Positions 52,335 to 59,398 of a DNA stretch of 64,000 nucleotides are shown here, in pieces. The position numbers and the translations under genes were made by a program. Numbering within the stretch: position 1 is the stretch's first letter; each line of letters starts with the position of its first letter. The stretch comes from Arthrobacter sp. SW1 (GTDB lineage Bacteria > Actinomycetota > Actinomycetes > Actinomycetales > Micrococcaceae): contig NZ_MJLT01000012.1 in NCBI RefSeq assembly GCF_001766675.1, positions 124,001 through 188,000 on the forward strand, written 5' to 3'. The notes below the pieces were generated by a model. The model was not told where the DNA came from and made no database searches. It worked only from the letters and a program-made list of their open reading frames with translations.

Positions 52335-53795
52335 TCAGGCCGGGAAGCTGATGCAGGCCGAACGCCATTCCATGTAGAACTCCCACGTTTCCGGGGAGCA
52401 TTCGGGTGCGCCGTACTGCGAGAGCTTCGCCCCCATGTGCGGCAGGTGCGGCCACGCACCCACGCCGGGCCGGTTGACGTGGAGCATGCCTGCCTCGAAC
52501 TCCTGCAAGGCGTCATAGGCGTGGGCCCGGTTGTTGGTGAAGATGGTCCCGGACATCCCGTATTTCACGGAGTTCGAGATTTCCATGGCGTGGCCGAAGT
52601 TCTCGGCGTCAATCACCGAAAGGACCGGTCCGAACACTTCTTCCATCGCCAGTTCCGAATCGGGCGCGACGTCCGTCAGGAGGGTCGGCTCCATGAAGTA
52701 GCCGTCCGCCAGCACCCCCGCGGTGGCGCGGGAACCACCGGTACGTACGGTGGCGCCGTCGGCCTTGGCTTGTTCGATGGCGGCCAGGCAGGCGTCAAGC
52801 CGCTCCTGGTTCACCACCGGCCCGAGCTTGGTGGATTCATCCGTGGGATCGCCGATCCGCAGTTCCTCCATCCGGGCGAGTACCTTGCCCACGAGTTCCT
52901 CCCGGACTCGTCGGTCCACCACCACGCGGCTCGTGGCGCTGCAGCGCTGCCCGGCCTGCCCGAAGGCCCCCAGGAGGATGGCGTCGGCAGCGAGGTCGAG
53001 ATCGGCGTCGGCCAGCACGATCAAGGCATTTTTGCCGCCCAGCTCCAGTTGGGTACGCGCCAGCCGCGGCGCGGCCGCCTTCTGGATGGACAGGCCCACC
53101 GGGAGCGAACCGGTGAAGGAAATGCCGCGCACGTCCGGATGCCCGCAGAGGGTTTCGCCGGGCTCCCGGTCGCCGTGGACCAGGTTGAGGACGCCCGCGG
53201 GGACGCCGGCTTCGTTGAAGATGTCCACCAGCAGCGCGGAGGTCAGCGGCGCCAGCGGCGAGGGTTTGATGACGGCCGTGCAGCCGGAAAGCAGGGCGGG
53301 CGCCATCTTCCAGACCGGAATGGCCAGCGGGAAGTTCCACGGGGTGATGAGCGCGACGACGCCGATCGGCTTGCGCCAGGTCAGCGCCAGGGTGCGCGGT
53401 TCGTCGGCGGGGAGGGTGGAGCCGGAGAGTCGGCGGCCCTCGCCCGCCATGTACCGCAGGATGTCGATGGCGCGCTGCGCCTCACCCCGAGATTCGCGCA
53501 GGCACTTGCCCTGCTCCCGCGTGACGGCGGCGGCCAGTTCCTCCTTGCGGCGGGACATGATCTCGGCGGCCGCGAACAGGATGTCGCCGCGCTTGATCGA
53601 ACCCAGGGCCTCCCATTCCTTCCCGGCCTTGGCCGCGGCGCCGATCGCGTCCAGGGCGTCCTGTGCGGTGGAGTCCGGGAAATGCCCCAGCACGTCCTTG
53701 GTGTTGGCCGGGTTGACGTTGGCGAAGGTCTTCCCGGCGGAGGACGGACGCCACTGTCCGTCAATGAAGTTCTGGTGCAGTTCGGTGGAGCTCAT
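52335..53795 (-). CDS. phnY: Aldehyde dehydrogenase, probable phosphonoacetaldehyde dehydrogenase
   Basis: The 486-residue NAD(P)-dependent dehydrogenase has Asn154 (TPWNFPLA), Glu251 (LELGGKN) and catalytic Cys285 (GQRCSAT). Next to phosphonoacetate hydrolase it most likely oxidises phosphonoacetaldehyde to phosphonoacetate (PhnY). Sequence alone would allow a succinate-semialdehyde-type role; context decides. It lies 58 bases after the transporter gene. Confidence 0.8.
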   Translation of the reverse strand: MSSTELHQNFIDGQWRPSSAGKTFANVNPANTKDVLGHFPDSTAQDALDAIGAAAKAGKEWEALGSIKRGDILFAAAEIMSRRKEELAAAVTREQGKCLRESRGEAQRAIDILRYMAGEGRRLSGSTLPADEPRTLALTWRKPIGVVALITPWNFPLAIPVWKMAPALLSGCTAVIKPSPLAPLTSALLVDIFNEAGVPAGVLNLVHGDREPGETLCGHPDVRGISFTGSLPVGLSIQKAAAPRLARTQLELGGKNALIVLADADLDLAADAILLGAFGQAGQRCSATSRVVVDRRVREELVGKVLARMEELRIGDPTDESTKLGPVVNQERLDACLAAIEQAKADGATVRTGGSRATAGVLADGYFMEPTLLTDVAPDSELAMEEVFGPVLSVIDAENFGHAMEISNSVKYGMSGTIFTNNRAHAYDALQEFEAGMLHVNRPGVGAWPHLPHMGAKLSQYGAPECSPETWEFYMEWRSACISFPA

Positions 53796-53852
53796 GCGTT
53801 CCTCTGTTCCGGCAGCGGCGTTGCTGCCTCATCGAAAAAAGGGGCGGACGGG

Positions 53853-55235
53853 TCAGGCGGCGCTGGGCCGTTTGTTCCAGGACGGAAGCAGGATCAGGGC
53901 GGCGGCTAGTGCGGCGGCGGCGAAGACGTAGAAGATCACGACGCCGGGGAAGAAGCCCGGGAGCAGCCCGCCAAGGATTGCACCCAGTGAGCCGCAGCCG
54001 TTGATGAAGCCGGTGGCGCCGGCGGCGTACTTGGAGGTGCCGAAATCGACGGCTGCTACGCCGGAGATCATGGCGTCCGCGCCGTAAACGGTGAGGCCGA
54101 CGAAGGACAGCAGCCCGATGAACAGCGGCAGCGAACCTGTAGCGGTGACCGGCTGCCACAGGGCCAGCGCGATCACCAGCAGGCCCAGGCACAGCACACT
54201 GGGCGGCACGCGGCGGGCACTGAACAGGGTGTCCGACATCCAGCCGACCACGATCGGGGCAATCAGTCCCGTCAGGCCGAAGGCCACAGGAACCATGACG
54301 GCGGTGATCGAATCCAGGTGCGGAAGGGCGTCCAGCACCAGCACCGGCCCCCACAAGAGGATGGCGTAGCGGGCGGGCTTGAGGAGGAAGTACACGATGC
54401 CCAGCTTCAACACCATCGCGTCGTGCTTCGCGGCGGCCAGCAGGTCCTTGGCGGAGAAGCGTTCCGCCTTGACTTTGACCACCGGAACAGGTGCGCGGGT
54501 ATGCGTCCGGACGTACTCGCCGTCGAGCGCTGAGTCATCCTCGTCAATGCCCGGAAGCCCCACCTCCTGCGGGTTGTTGCGCTGGAAGATGGCGAACAGG
54601 ACCAGCGCCAGGGCGATCGTTGCGGTGCCTGCGAAGAAGGCCCAGCGCCAGCTGTCGAAGATCGAGTAAGCGATCCAGCCTGTGAACGGCGTGGCCACCA
54701 GGCCGCCGAACGCGTAGCTGGTGGAAAACAGGCCCATGGCCCGGCCGCGCCGCTTGATGGTGAAGAAGGACGCAATGTTCTTGCACAGGCCGGACCAGCC
54801 CGTGGACTGGGCCAGGCCCTGGACGATCATCAACGGGACGAACAGCCACACGGCCGGGGCGATGCCCATGAACAGAGCCGCGACGCCGGCCATCACCATG
54901 CCGCCCGCCACCACGATCCGGGTACCGAAGCGTTCGGCCACCGCACCCCAGATGAACTGCCCGACGGCGTACGCGGCCAGGTAGACCGAGTCCAGGACGC
55001 CGAGGGTCTGGCGGGAGAGGAACCCTTCCTCGAGGATGCCCACCTTCGCGGCGGAGAAGGCGGATCGGGGGAAGTAGAAGGCGGCGTAGGCCAGCCAGGA
55101 GAGGGCGAAGATGCGGATCTGCCACTTGAACAGCTCCTGCCGCTTGGTGGACGTCTTTGTCGCCTGCGGCTGGCCGGGCTGTTGGCCGCTTGAAGTCTGG
55201 AGCGTAGAGGTTTCAGTTGAGCCAAAATCGGACAT
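53853..55235 (-). CDS. OPA/MFS transporter, probable phosphonate importer
   Basis: The 460-residue protein has 12 helices and OPA-family traits (YAAFYFPRSAFSAAKVG, and LAQSTGWSGLCKNIASFF like the GlpT/UhpT segment). OPA members exchange organophosphates for phosphate, so a phosphonate such as 2-aminoethylphosphonate is a fitting substrate. It lies between the hydrolase and dehydrogenase genes on one transcript. Confidence 0.8.
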   Translation of the reverse strand: MSDFGSTETSTLQTSSGQQPGQPQATKTSTKRQELFKWQIRIFALSWLAYAAFYFPRSAFSAAKVGILEEGFLSRQTLGVLDSVYLAAYAVGQFIWGAVAERFGTRIVVAGGMVMAGVAALFMGIAPAVWLFVPLMIVQGLAQSTGWSGLCKNIASFFTIKRRGRAMGLFSTSYAFGGLVATPFTGWIAYSIFDSWRWAFFAGTATIALALVLFAIFQRNNPQEVGLPGIDEDDSALDGEYVRTHTRAPVPVVKVKAERFSAKDLLAAAKHDAMVLKLGIVYFLLKPARYAILLWGPVLVLDALPHLDSITAVMVPVAFGLTGLIAPIVVGWMSDTLFSARRVPPSVLCLGLLVIALALWQPVTATGSLPLFIGLLSFVGLTVYGADAMISGVAAVDFGTSKYAAGATGFINGCGSLGAILGGLLPGFFPGVVIFYVFAAAALAAALILLPSWNKRPSAA

Positions 55236-55294
55236 GTCAGCGTCCTTTCGTCATGCAAACCTTGGGGGATTGGTGGGGCCGGCCGGGACCGGCG

Positions 55295-55338
55295 CCGGTT
55301 CCCTCCCGCAGCACTGCGTTGGGGCGGGAGGGAACCGG
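55295..55338. repeat. Hairpin between phosphonoacetate hydrolase and transporter genes
   Basis: CCGGTTCCCTCCCG (55295-55308) is complementary to 55325-55338, with a 16-base loop and no T-run. It could modulate read-through or stabilise the upstream phnA message. Confidence 0.6.
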
Positions 55339-55368
55339 ATGACGCGCTGGTGCTCTGTCTGCTTTCCC

Positions 55369-56718
55369 TTAGACGGACGCCGCCACGTTTGCCGCCACGT
55401 GGCTGGTGGCCACCCAGTAGGCGTCGTAGTTGTGCAGCACGGCCTGTTCCCCGTTGGGGCCGTGGCTCGCGGTGTCTTCCGGGGCCCCCAGCACCCGGTT
55501 GACGAAGAACGGGATGGCCAGTTCGCCCAGGCCGCCATGGGAGCGCAGCGGCACTTCCAGGTTGCCGAGGTCATGCCAGGCGGCGTAGCGGCCCAGCGCT
55601 GTGTGCTTGTCGGAGAGGACCGTGATGTCGCCCATCCGGTCCAGCGGCATGGCGAACAGTTCCGCCGCGTTTTCCGAGGTGTCCACGTAGGAAATTCCGT
55701 CGCGGCCGCGCAGCGTCGCGAGGACGGCGTCGCGGTCGGCGCCCGCCGGCAGGTACACGTTCGCGAACGAACCCAGGGCCCCGTGGTGGACCGTGTACGG
55801 ATCGGTGATCGGCAGGATCACCCGGCTGCCGCCGTCGGGGGTATCTCCGCCGACGCCGAGCACCTTGTTCACCTCTTCCTCGAGGTAGATGACGCGCGGG
55901 GTTCCGTCCTCGTGGTGCTTGGGGCTCATGCCGTGGTCCGCCGTGATGACCACGACGGCGCCCAGCGCGTCCAGCTGCGATGCGTAGTTGTCGATCATCG
56001 CGTAGAAGTCGTTGGCCACCTCGGTGCCGGGGGCATTCTTGTGCTGGATGTAGTCCGTGAGGGTCAGGTACATGACGTCCGGTGCCTGCTGCTGCAGGAG
56101 CTTGACGCCGGCCGCCAGCACGAATTCGCTCAGCTCGGCCGAATACACTCCGGGCAACTCCATGCCCACCAGCTCCAGGACGTTCCCGATGCCGTTCTCC
56201 TCGACCGTGGCGGTGTCCGCCTTTTCCGCCGAGAAGCAGATGCCCCTGTTGGCCGGTTCCACCAGTTCCCCGGACCCTGCCGGGTCCAGCCCGGGCTGGG
56301 TGATGCCGGTGGCCAGCAGCCTGCGCAGCTTGTCCTTGGCGGTCACGACGGCGACACTCAGCCCCGCGGCGGCTGCCGCGGAGAAGACGGTGGGAACCCG
56401 CAGGAACTTGGGGTCGTTCATGAGGACTTCCTCGCCGGTGGCGGGGTCCAGGATGTAGTTGCCGCAGATGCCGTGGACGGCCGGCGGTCGGCCCGTGGCG
56501 ATGGACATGTTGTTGGGGTTGGTGAGCGTGGGGATGGCGCAGTGCGCATCCCAGGACGTGCCCTTCGACGCGACGATCTCCTTGAGCCAGGGCATCCGGC
56601 CGGCGGCGATGGCGAGCTCATGGTAGGCCGGTTCGCTGCCGTCGATGCAGATCACCACCACCGGGGTTCCTTGGTGCACGTACTGCCGGCCGTTGACTGA
56701 GAACGTTGTCTGGGGCAT
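55369..56718 (-). CDS. phnA: Phosphonoacetate hydrolase
   Basis: The 449-residue alkaline-phosphatase-superfamily enzyme cleaves the C-P bond of phosphonoacetate to acetate and phosphate. Metal ligands are visible in CIDGSEPAY (Asp26), the nucleophile loop PTLTNPNNMSIATG (Thr66 likely nucleophile), the DYIQHKNAPG loop and ITADHGMSPKHH. The length is somewhat above the usual 410 or so. It is first in the operon. Confidence 0.87.
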   Translation of the reverse strand: MPQTTFSVNGRQYVHQGTPVVVICIDGSEPAYHELAIAAGRMPWLKEIVASKGTSWDAHCAIPTLTNPNNMSIATGRPPAVHGICGNYILDPATGEEVLMNDPKFLRVPTVFSAAAAAGLSVAVVTAKDKLRRLLATGITQPGLDPAGSGELVEPANRGICFSAEKADTATVEENGIGNVLELVGMELPGVYSAELSEFVLAAGVKLLQQQAPDVMYLTLTDYIQHKNAPGTEVANDFYAMIDNYASQLDALGAVVVITADHGMSPKHHEDGTPRVIYLEEEVNKVLGVGGDTPDGGSRVILPITDPYTVHHGALGSFANVYLPAGADRDAVLATLRGRDGISYVDTSENAAELFAMPLDRMGDITVLSDKHTALGRYAAWHDLGNLEVPLRSHGGLGELAIPFFVNRVLGAPEDTASHGPNGEQAVLHNYDAYWVATSHVAANVAASV

Positions 56719-56814
56719 GGGAACTCCTCTGCTGAATGCCTTGCTGCTTGCTGTGCCTCAAGCTTCGTCCGGCGGCCTCTGCCGACAGAAGACACCAATC
56801 CGCTATGCGGGGTA

Positions 56815-57339
56815 TCAGTGCTGGTTATGGCCTTGACCGGTTGGCTTGGGCCGGTTGGCTTGGGCGGTGCTTTGCGCGGCACGGATCAGCCCTGCGAGGT
56901 CCGACGGAAAGACGGGCACCCGGGCTGCCTCGACCTCGGCCAGGGACCACCAACGGCTGCCCTTGAGCGATGCCTGTTCCGCCGTCGTCAGCGAGACCTC
57001 CTGAACGGCAGAGTCTGGCGCGGTGGCGTGGAAGAAGGTGTCCCGCTGGAGGGTGCGGACGCCGCGGAAGGTGAGGATGAATTCGGAGGTTCCCAGCGGC
57101 CCGTGGACGGCGTCGACGGCGAGCCCGGTTTCTTCGAGAAGTTCGCGCCGGGCTGCGTCCGCGGGATTTTCGCCGTCCTCGACGCCGCCGCCCGGAGTGA
57201 TCCACCAGCTGCCCTTCCCGGGGTCCGCCGGGTCTGAATCTTCCATGAGGAGCACGCGGTTGGCGGCGTCGAAGAGCAGCACGCGGCCGCCCAGGCGCAG
57301 GGGCAGTTCAGGGGTGGCGTCGTTGCCGGGAAAAACCAT
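56815..57339 (-). CDS. NUDIX hydrolase
   Basis: The 174-residue protein has a Nudix box beginning GGGVEDGENP and ending RRELLEETG, which binds Mg and hydrolyses nucleoside diphosphate derivatives. WWITPGG precedes it. The C-terminal tail is short. Substrate unknown. It ends about 100 bases from phnA's start region and is in its own unit or led with the next gene. Confidence 0.88.
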   Translation of the reverse strand: MVFPGNDATPELPLRLGGRVLLFDAANRVLLMEDSDPADPGKGSWWITPGGGVEDGENPADAARRELLEETGLAVDAVHGPLGTSEFILTFRGVRTLQRDTFFHATAPDSAVQEVSLTTAEQASLKGSRWWSLAEVEAARVPVFPSDLAGLIRAAQSTAQANRPKPTGQGHNQH

Positions 57340-57396
57340 CCCGGCAGTTTGCCAGCTTGTTCCGGGCCCGTGAAGGAGTGTCCACAGGGTGGCTGC

Positions 57397-57720
57397 CTAC
57401 CGCCACCCGTTCACAGGCCAGGTCATGAATGCCGGCTCCTCATAGGGGTGGGCCGCGCGCAGGGCGCGGATGACGCCGTCGAGCACGTCTTCCTCAACCA
57501 CGCACTCGACCCTGAGCTCGGGCACCTGCTCAGCTTCGCCGACAGCGCCGATGAACGGCTCGGCGCCGGGCAGGGGAGTGAAGCGTCCGGTGCCGGGCGT
57601 GGTGAAAGCGCAATGGCTGTAGTCGCCGAGGCGCCCGGCGCCGGCGTCGCCGATTGCGGCGATCAGCTGTTCGCTGTGTTCAAGGGGAACGTAAACCACC
57701 AAGGCATGCAGCTGGCTCAT
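57397..57720 (-). CDS. NIF3/YqfO-like insertion-domain protein
   Basis: The 107-residue protein matches the CutA-like domain that is inserted in Nif3/YqfO proteins. It has GDYSHCAFTTPGTGRFTPLP, EQVPELRVECVVEED, and HPYEEPAFMTWPV. It exists here as a free-standing domain. Relatives bind metals or nucleotides, with no proven reaction. Confidence 0.8.
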   Translation of the reverse strand: MSQLHALVVYVPLEHSEQLIAAIGDAGAGRLGDYSHCAFTTPGTGRFTPLPGAEPFIGAVGEAEQVPELRVECVVEEDVLDGVIRALRAAHPYEEPAFMTWPVNGWR

Positions 57721-57920
57721 GTCACCATCCTGCCAGCGGTCCGGCTACTGGCGGCGATGGCCGTCAAAAACAGGTCAAAGGATGGTTTCTAATTTCCATT
57801 GCCAAACCGGGAATCACAGCGGAACATGGGTATGTACACCGACTGGGGGAATCTGCAGGATTGTGAGGCGTAGGGCCTGATGGGGAGGCCGGACCCGGCG
57901 TCTCAACGGAGTGCCGTAGG

Positions 57921-57949
57921 AATGGACGCATTGGGGGCGTCCATTTTTT
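57921..57949 (+). terminator. Orphan intrinsic terminator
   Basis: Perfect nine-base arms (57921-57929 and 57937-57945) with a seven-base loop and TTTTTT following. Upstream plus-strand sequence encodes nothing recognisable. Confidence 0.8.
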
Positions 57950-58030
57950 CGTTAACGCGGAAAGCCGCCCGGAGGGCCGCCCCGGCACCCCGATTGGGAC
58001 TTGCCGGAAATCTCGGGTACAGTAGGACCT

Positions 58031-58047
58031 GCTTTTGATTCAAAAGC
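58031..58047. repeat. Near-perfect 17-base palindrome before tRNA-Ser
   Basis: GCTTTTGA-T-TCAAAAGC lies 3 bases before the tRNA 5' end. It could be a 5' leader hairpin processed with the tRNA or a protein site. Confidence 0.7.
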
Positions 58048-58050
58048 ATT

Positions 58051-58136
58051 GGAGAATTCGCCTAGCGGCCTATGGCGCACGCCTGGAACGCGTGTTGGGT
58101 TAACAGCCCTCGGGGGTTCAAATCCCCCATTCTCCG
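58051..58136 (+). tRNA. tRNA-Ser(GGA)
   Basis: 86 bases fold into a tRNA with acceptor stem GGAGAAT/ATTCTCC, discriminator G, anticodon stem CACGC/GCGTG with loop CTGGAAC (anticodon GGA), a long variable arm typical of serine, and T-arm GGGGGTTCAAATCCCCC. CCA is not encoded. It reads UCC and UCU codons. Confidence 0.96.
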
Positions 58137-58142
58137 CGTTAC

Positions 58143-58176
58143 GGCCCCGGACCTTCCTGAAGGTCCGGGGCCTTTT
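58143..58176 (+). terminator. Terminator after tRNA-Ser
   Basis: Perfect 13-bp arms (58143-58155 and 58160-58172) around CCTG, then TTTT. Confidence 0.9.
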
Positions 58177-58217
58177 GCGTTCCCGGGCAGCCGGGCGCGC
58201 GCCCGACTTCGTTTCCG

Positions 58218-58305
58218 TCCTGACCTTCTTTGCCCGGATGTGCCTGCTGGCTGTGCTGACGTTCCGCGGTTCCGGACTCCGGCCCGGGCTCAAAGAAGGT
58301 CAGGA
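58218..58305. repeat. 15-bp inverted repeat with a 58-base spacer
   Basis: TCCTGACCTTCTTTG (58218-58232) is an exact complement of 58291-58305. It lies between the tRNA terminator and the end of the LysR gene. Confidence 0.75.
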
Positions 58306-58375
58306 AGGGCGGGGCACGCCGGGCTGGCCCGGCGCCCAAACCGACAATGCGCCGCCCCGCTCAACTCCGCCCCGC

Positions 58376-59275
58376 TCAGCTCCGCGCTGCGGCCACGCGT
58401 TCCAGCACTTCGCGGCAGGCGAGGATAGCCGGGTGGATGCGCCCGGCCTTGCGCGTGGACGTGAAGATGGTGCGGTGCGGAAGCTCGGGCAGGTCCAGCA
58501 ACTGCACGGACTTTTCGCGCCCGGTCCACACGAGGTCCGGCATGAGTGCGACGGCGTTGCCGGATTCGATGAGCCGAATCTGGGCTTGGAGATCCGCGGT
58601 TTCATAGCGGACGTCTGGCTCAAAGCCCGCGGAACGGCAGGCCTGCTCCGCCCAATGCCGGGACGCCGCGCCGTGCGGTTCCATCACCCAGGGCATCGAC
58701 GCGGTCTCGGCCAGTGAAGTAATCGCCTCGCCGCCAAGACCCAGCGGCGGGGTGGCCAGCCGGATCGCATCGCTGGTCAACGTCGCACGGTCCAGCCCGG
58801 CGTGATGCGGTGCGGCGTGGCCGGGGTACTGCTCCGCCACCACGATGTCGAAGTCCCGCGCCCAGGTTTCGTACAGCGCGGTTTCGGGCTCGCGCTGGGT
58901 CATCTCCACGCGCACTTCCGGGTACTCGGCGCGCATCGACGTCAGGAAGTCCGGCATGAGCGCCAGTGCCGCCGACTGGAAGACCGCCAGCCGCACCGTG
59001 CCCGTCACTGAGGACAGCGACGCCGCCAGGTCCGTTTCCGCCCGCTCCAGGATGGCGAGCAGGGAAGCGGCGTGCTCCACCAGGATTTCGGCCTGCGGGG
59101 TGAGCTGCACCCGGCGGCCGGACTTCCGCAGCAGTTCCACGCCGGCCTCTTTCTCCAGCAGGGTCAGCTGTTGGGACACCGAGGACGGGCTGTACTTCAT
59201 GGCGTCAGCCACCTCGGCCAGGGTCCCGCGGATCTTCAATTCATGCAGCAAGCGAAGCCGCCTGACGTCCAGCAT
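58376..59275 (-). CDS. LysR-family regulator, likely controls putA
   Basis: The 299-residue regulator has a LysR helix-turn-helix (LDVRRLRLLHELKIRGTLAE then SPSSVSQQLTLLEKEAGVEL) of the ArgP/IciA-like type and a two-lobe effector domain. GGAGGG precedes ATG 59275. It is divergent from putA, so proline or a product is the probable effector. Most PutA systems use PutR (Lrp), PutA itself or PRODH-specific regulators, so this pairing is less usual. Confidence 0.85.
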   Translation of the reverse strand: MLDVRRLRLLHELKIRGTLAEVADAMKYSPSSVSQQLTLLEKEAGVELLRKSGRRVQLTPQAEILVEHAASLLAILERAETDLAASLSSVTGTVRLAVFQSAALALMPDFLTSMRAEYPEVRVEMTQREPETALYETWARDFDIVVAEQYPGHAAPHHAGLDRATLTSDAIRLATPPLGLGGEAITSLAETASMPWVMEPHGAASRHWAEQACRSAGFEPDVRYETADLQAQIRLIESGNAVALMPDLVWTGREKSVQLLDLPELPHRTIFTSTRKAGRIHPAILACREVLERVAAARS

Positions 59276-59299
59276 GGAACCCTCCAAAAATGCTCGGAA

Positions 59300-59398
59300 T
59301 CTCTAACGAATATAGTTCGGAAAAGTTCGCTTTTCCTAACCTGATTGTAGATCCATACTGGTGGAAACGAAGCACCATCCCCTAAGGAAAAACGCGCT
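59300..59398. promoter_or_regulatory. Divergent lysR/putA control region with two palindromes
   Basis: CGAA-TATAG-TTCG lies at 59307-59319, and directly beside it GGAAAA-GTTCGC-TTTTCC at 59319-59336. Both are good candidate regulator sites in an AT-rich stretch. AAGGAAA (about 59384-59390) is the putA ribosome site. Confidence 0.55.

Larger units (their letters stand above)
57721..58050 (+). other. 330-bp gap with possible small RNA and tRNA promoter
   Basis: No coding ORF is credible. On the plus strand a strong intrinsic terminator at 57921-57949 has no gene before it, which suggests a small RNA starting after about 57780. Further on, TTGGGA (about 57993) and TACAGT (about 58018) are possible boxes of the tRNA promoter. 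Confidence 0.4.

Noticed and set aside
51335..52516. Extension of the FAD oxidoreductase frame across the LysR gene
   Set aside because: The added sequence is an out-of-frame reading of the LysR gene. The FAD-binding unit starts just after 51334 with a good ribosome site.
57780..57949. 6C RNA or 6S RNA identity for the candidate small RNA
   Set aside because: The paired C-rich loops of 6C RNA and the open bubble of 6S RNA are not evident.
58051..58305. Genomic island insertion at tRNA-Ser
   Set aside because: No integrase, no duplicated tRNA end and only ordinary chromosomal genes follow.
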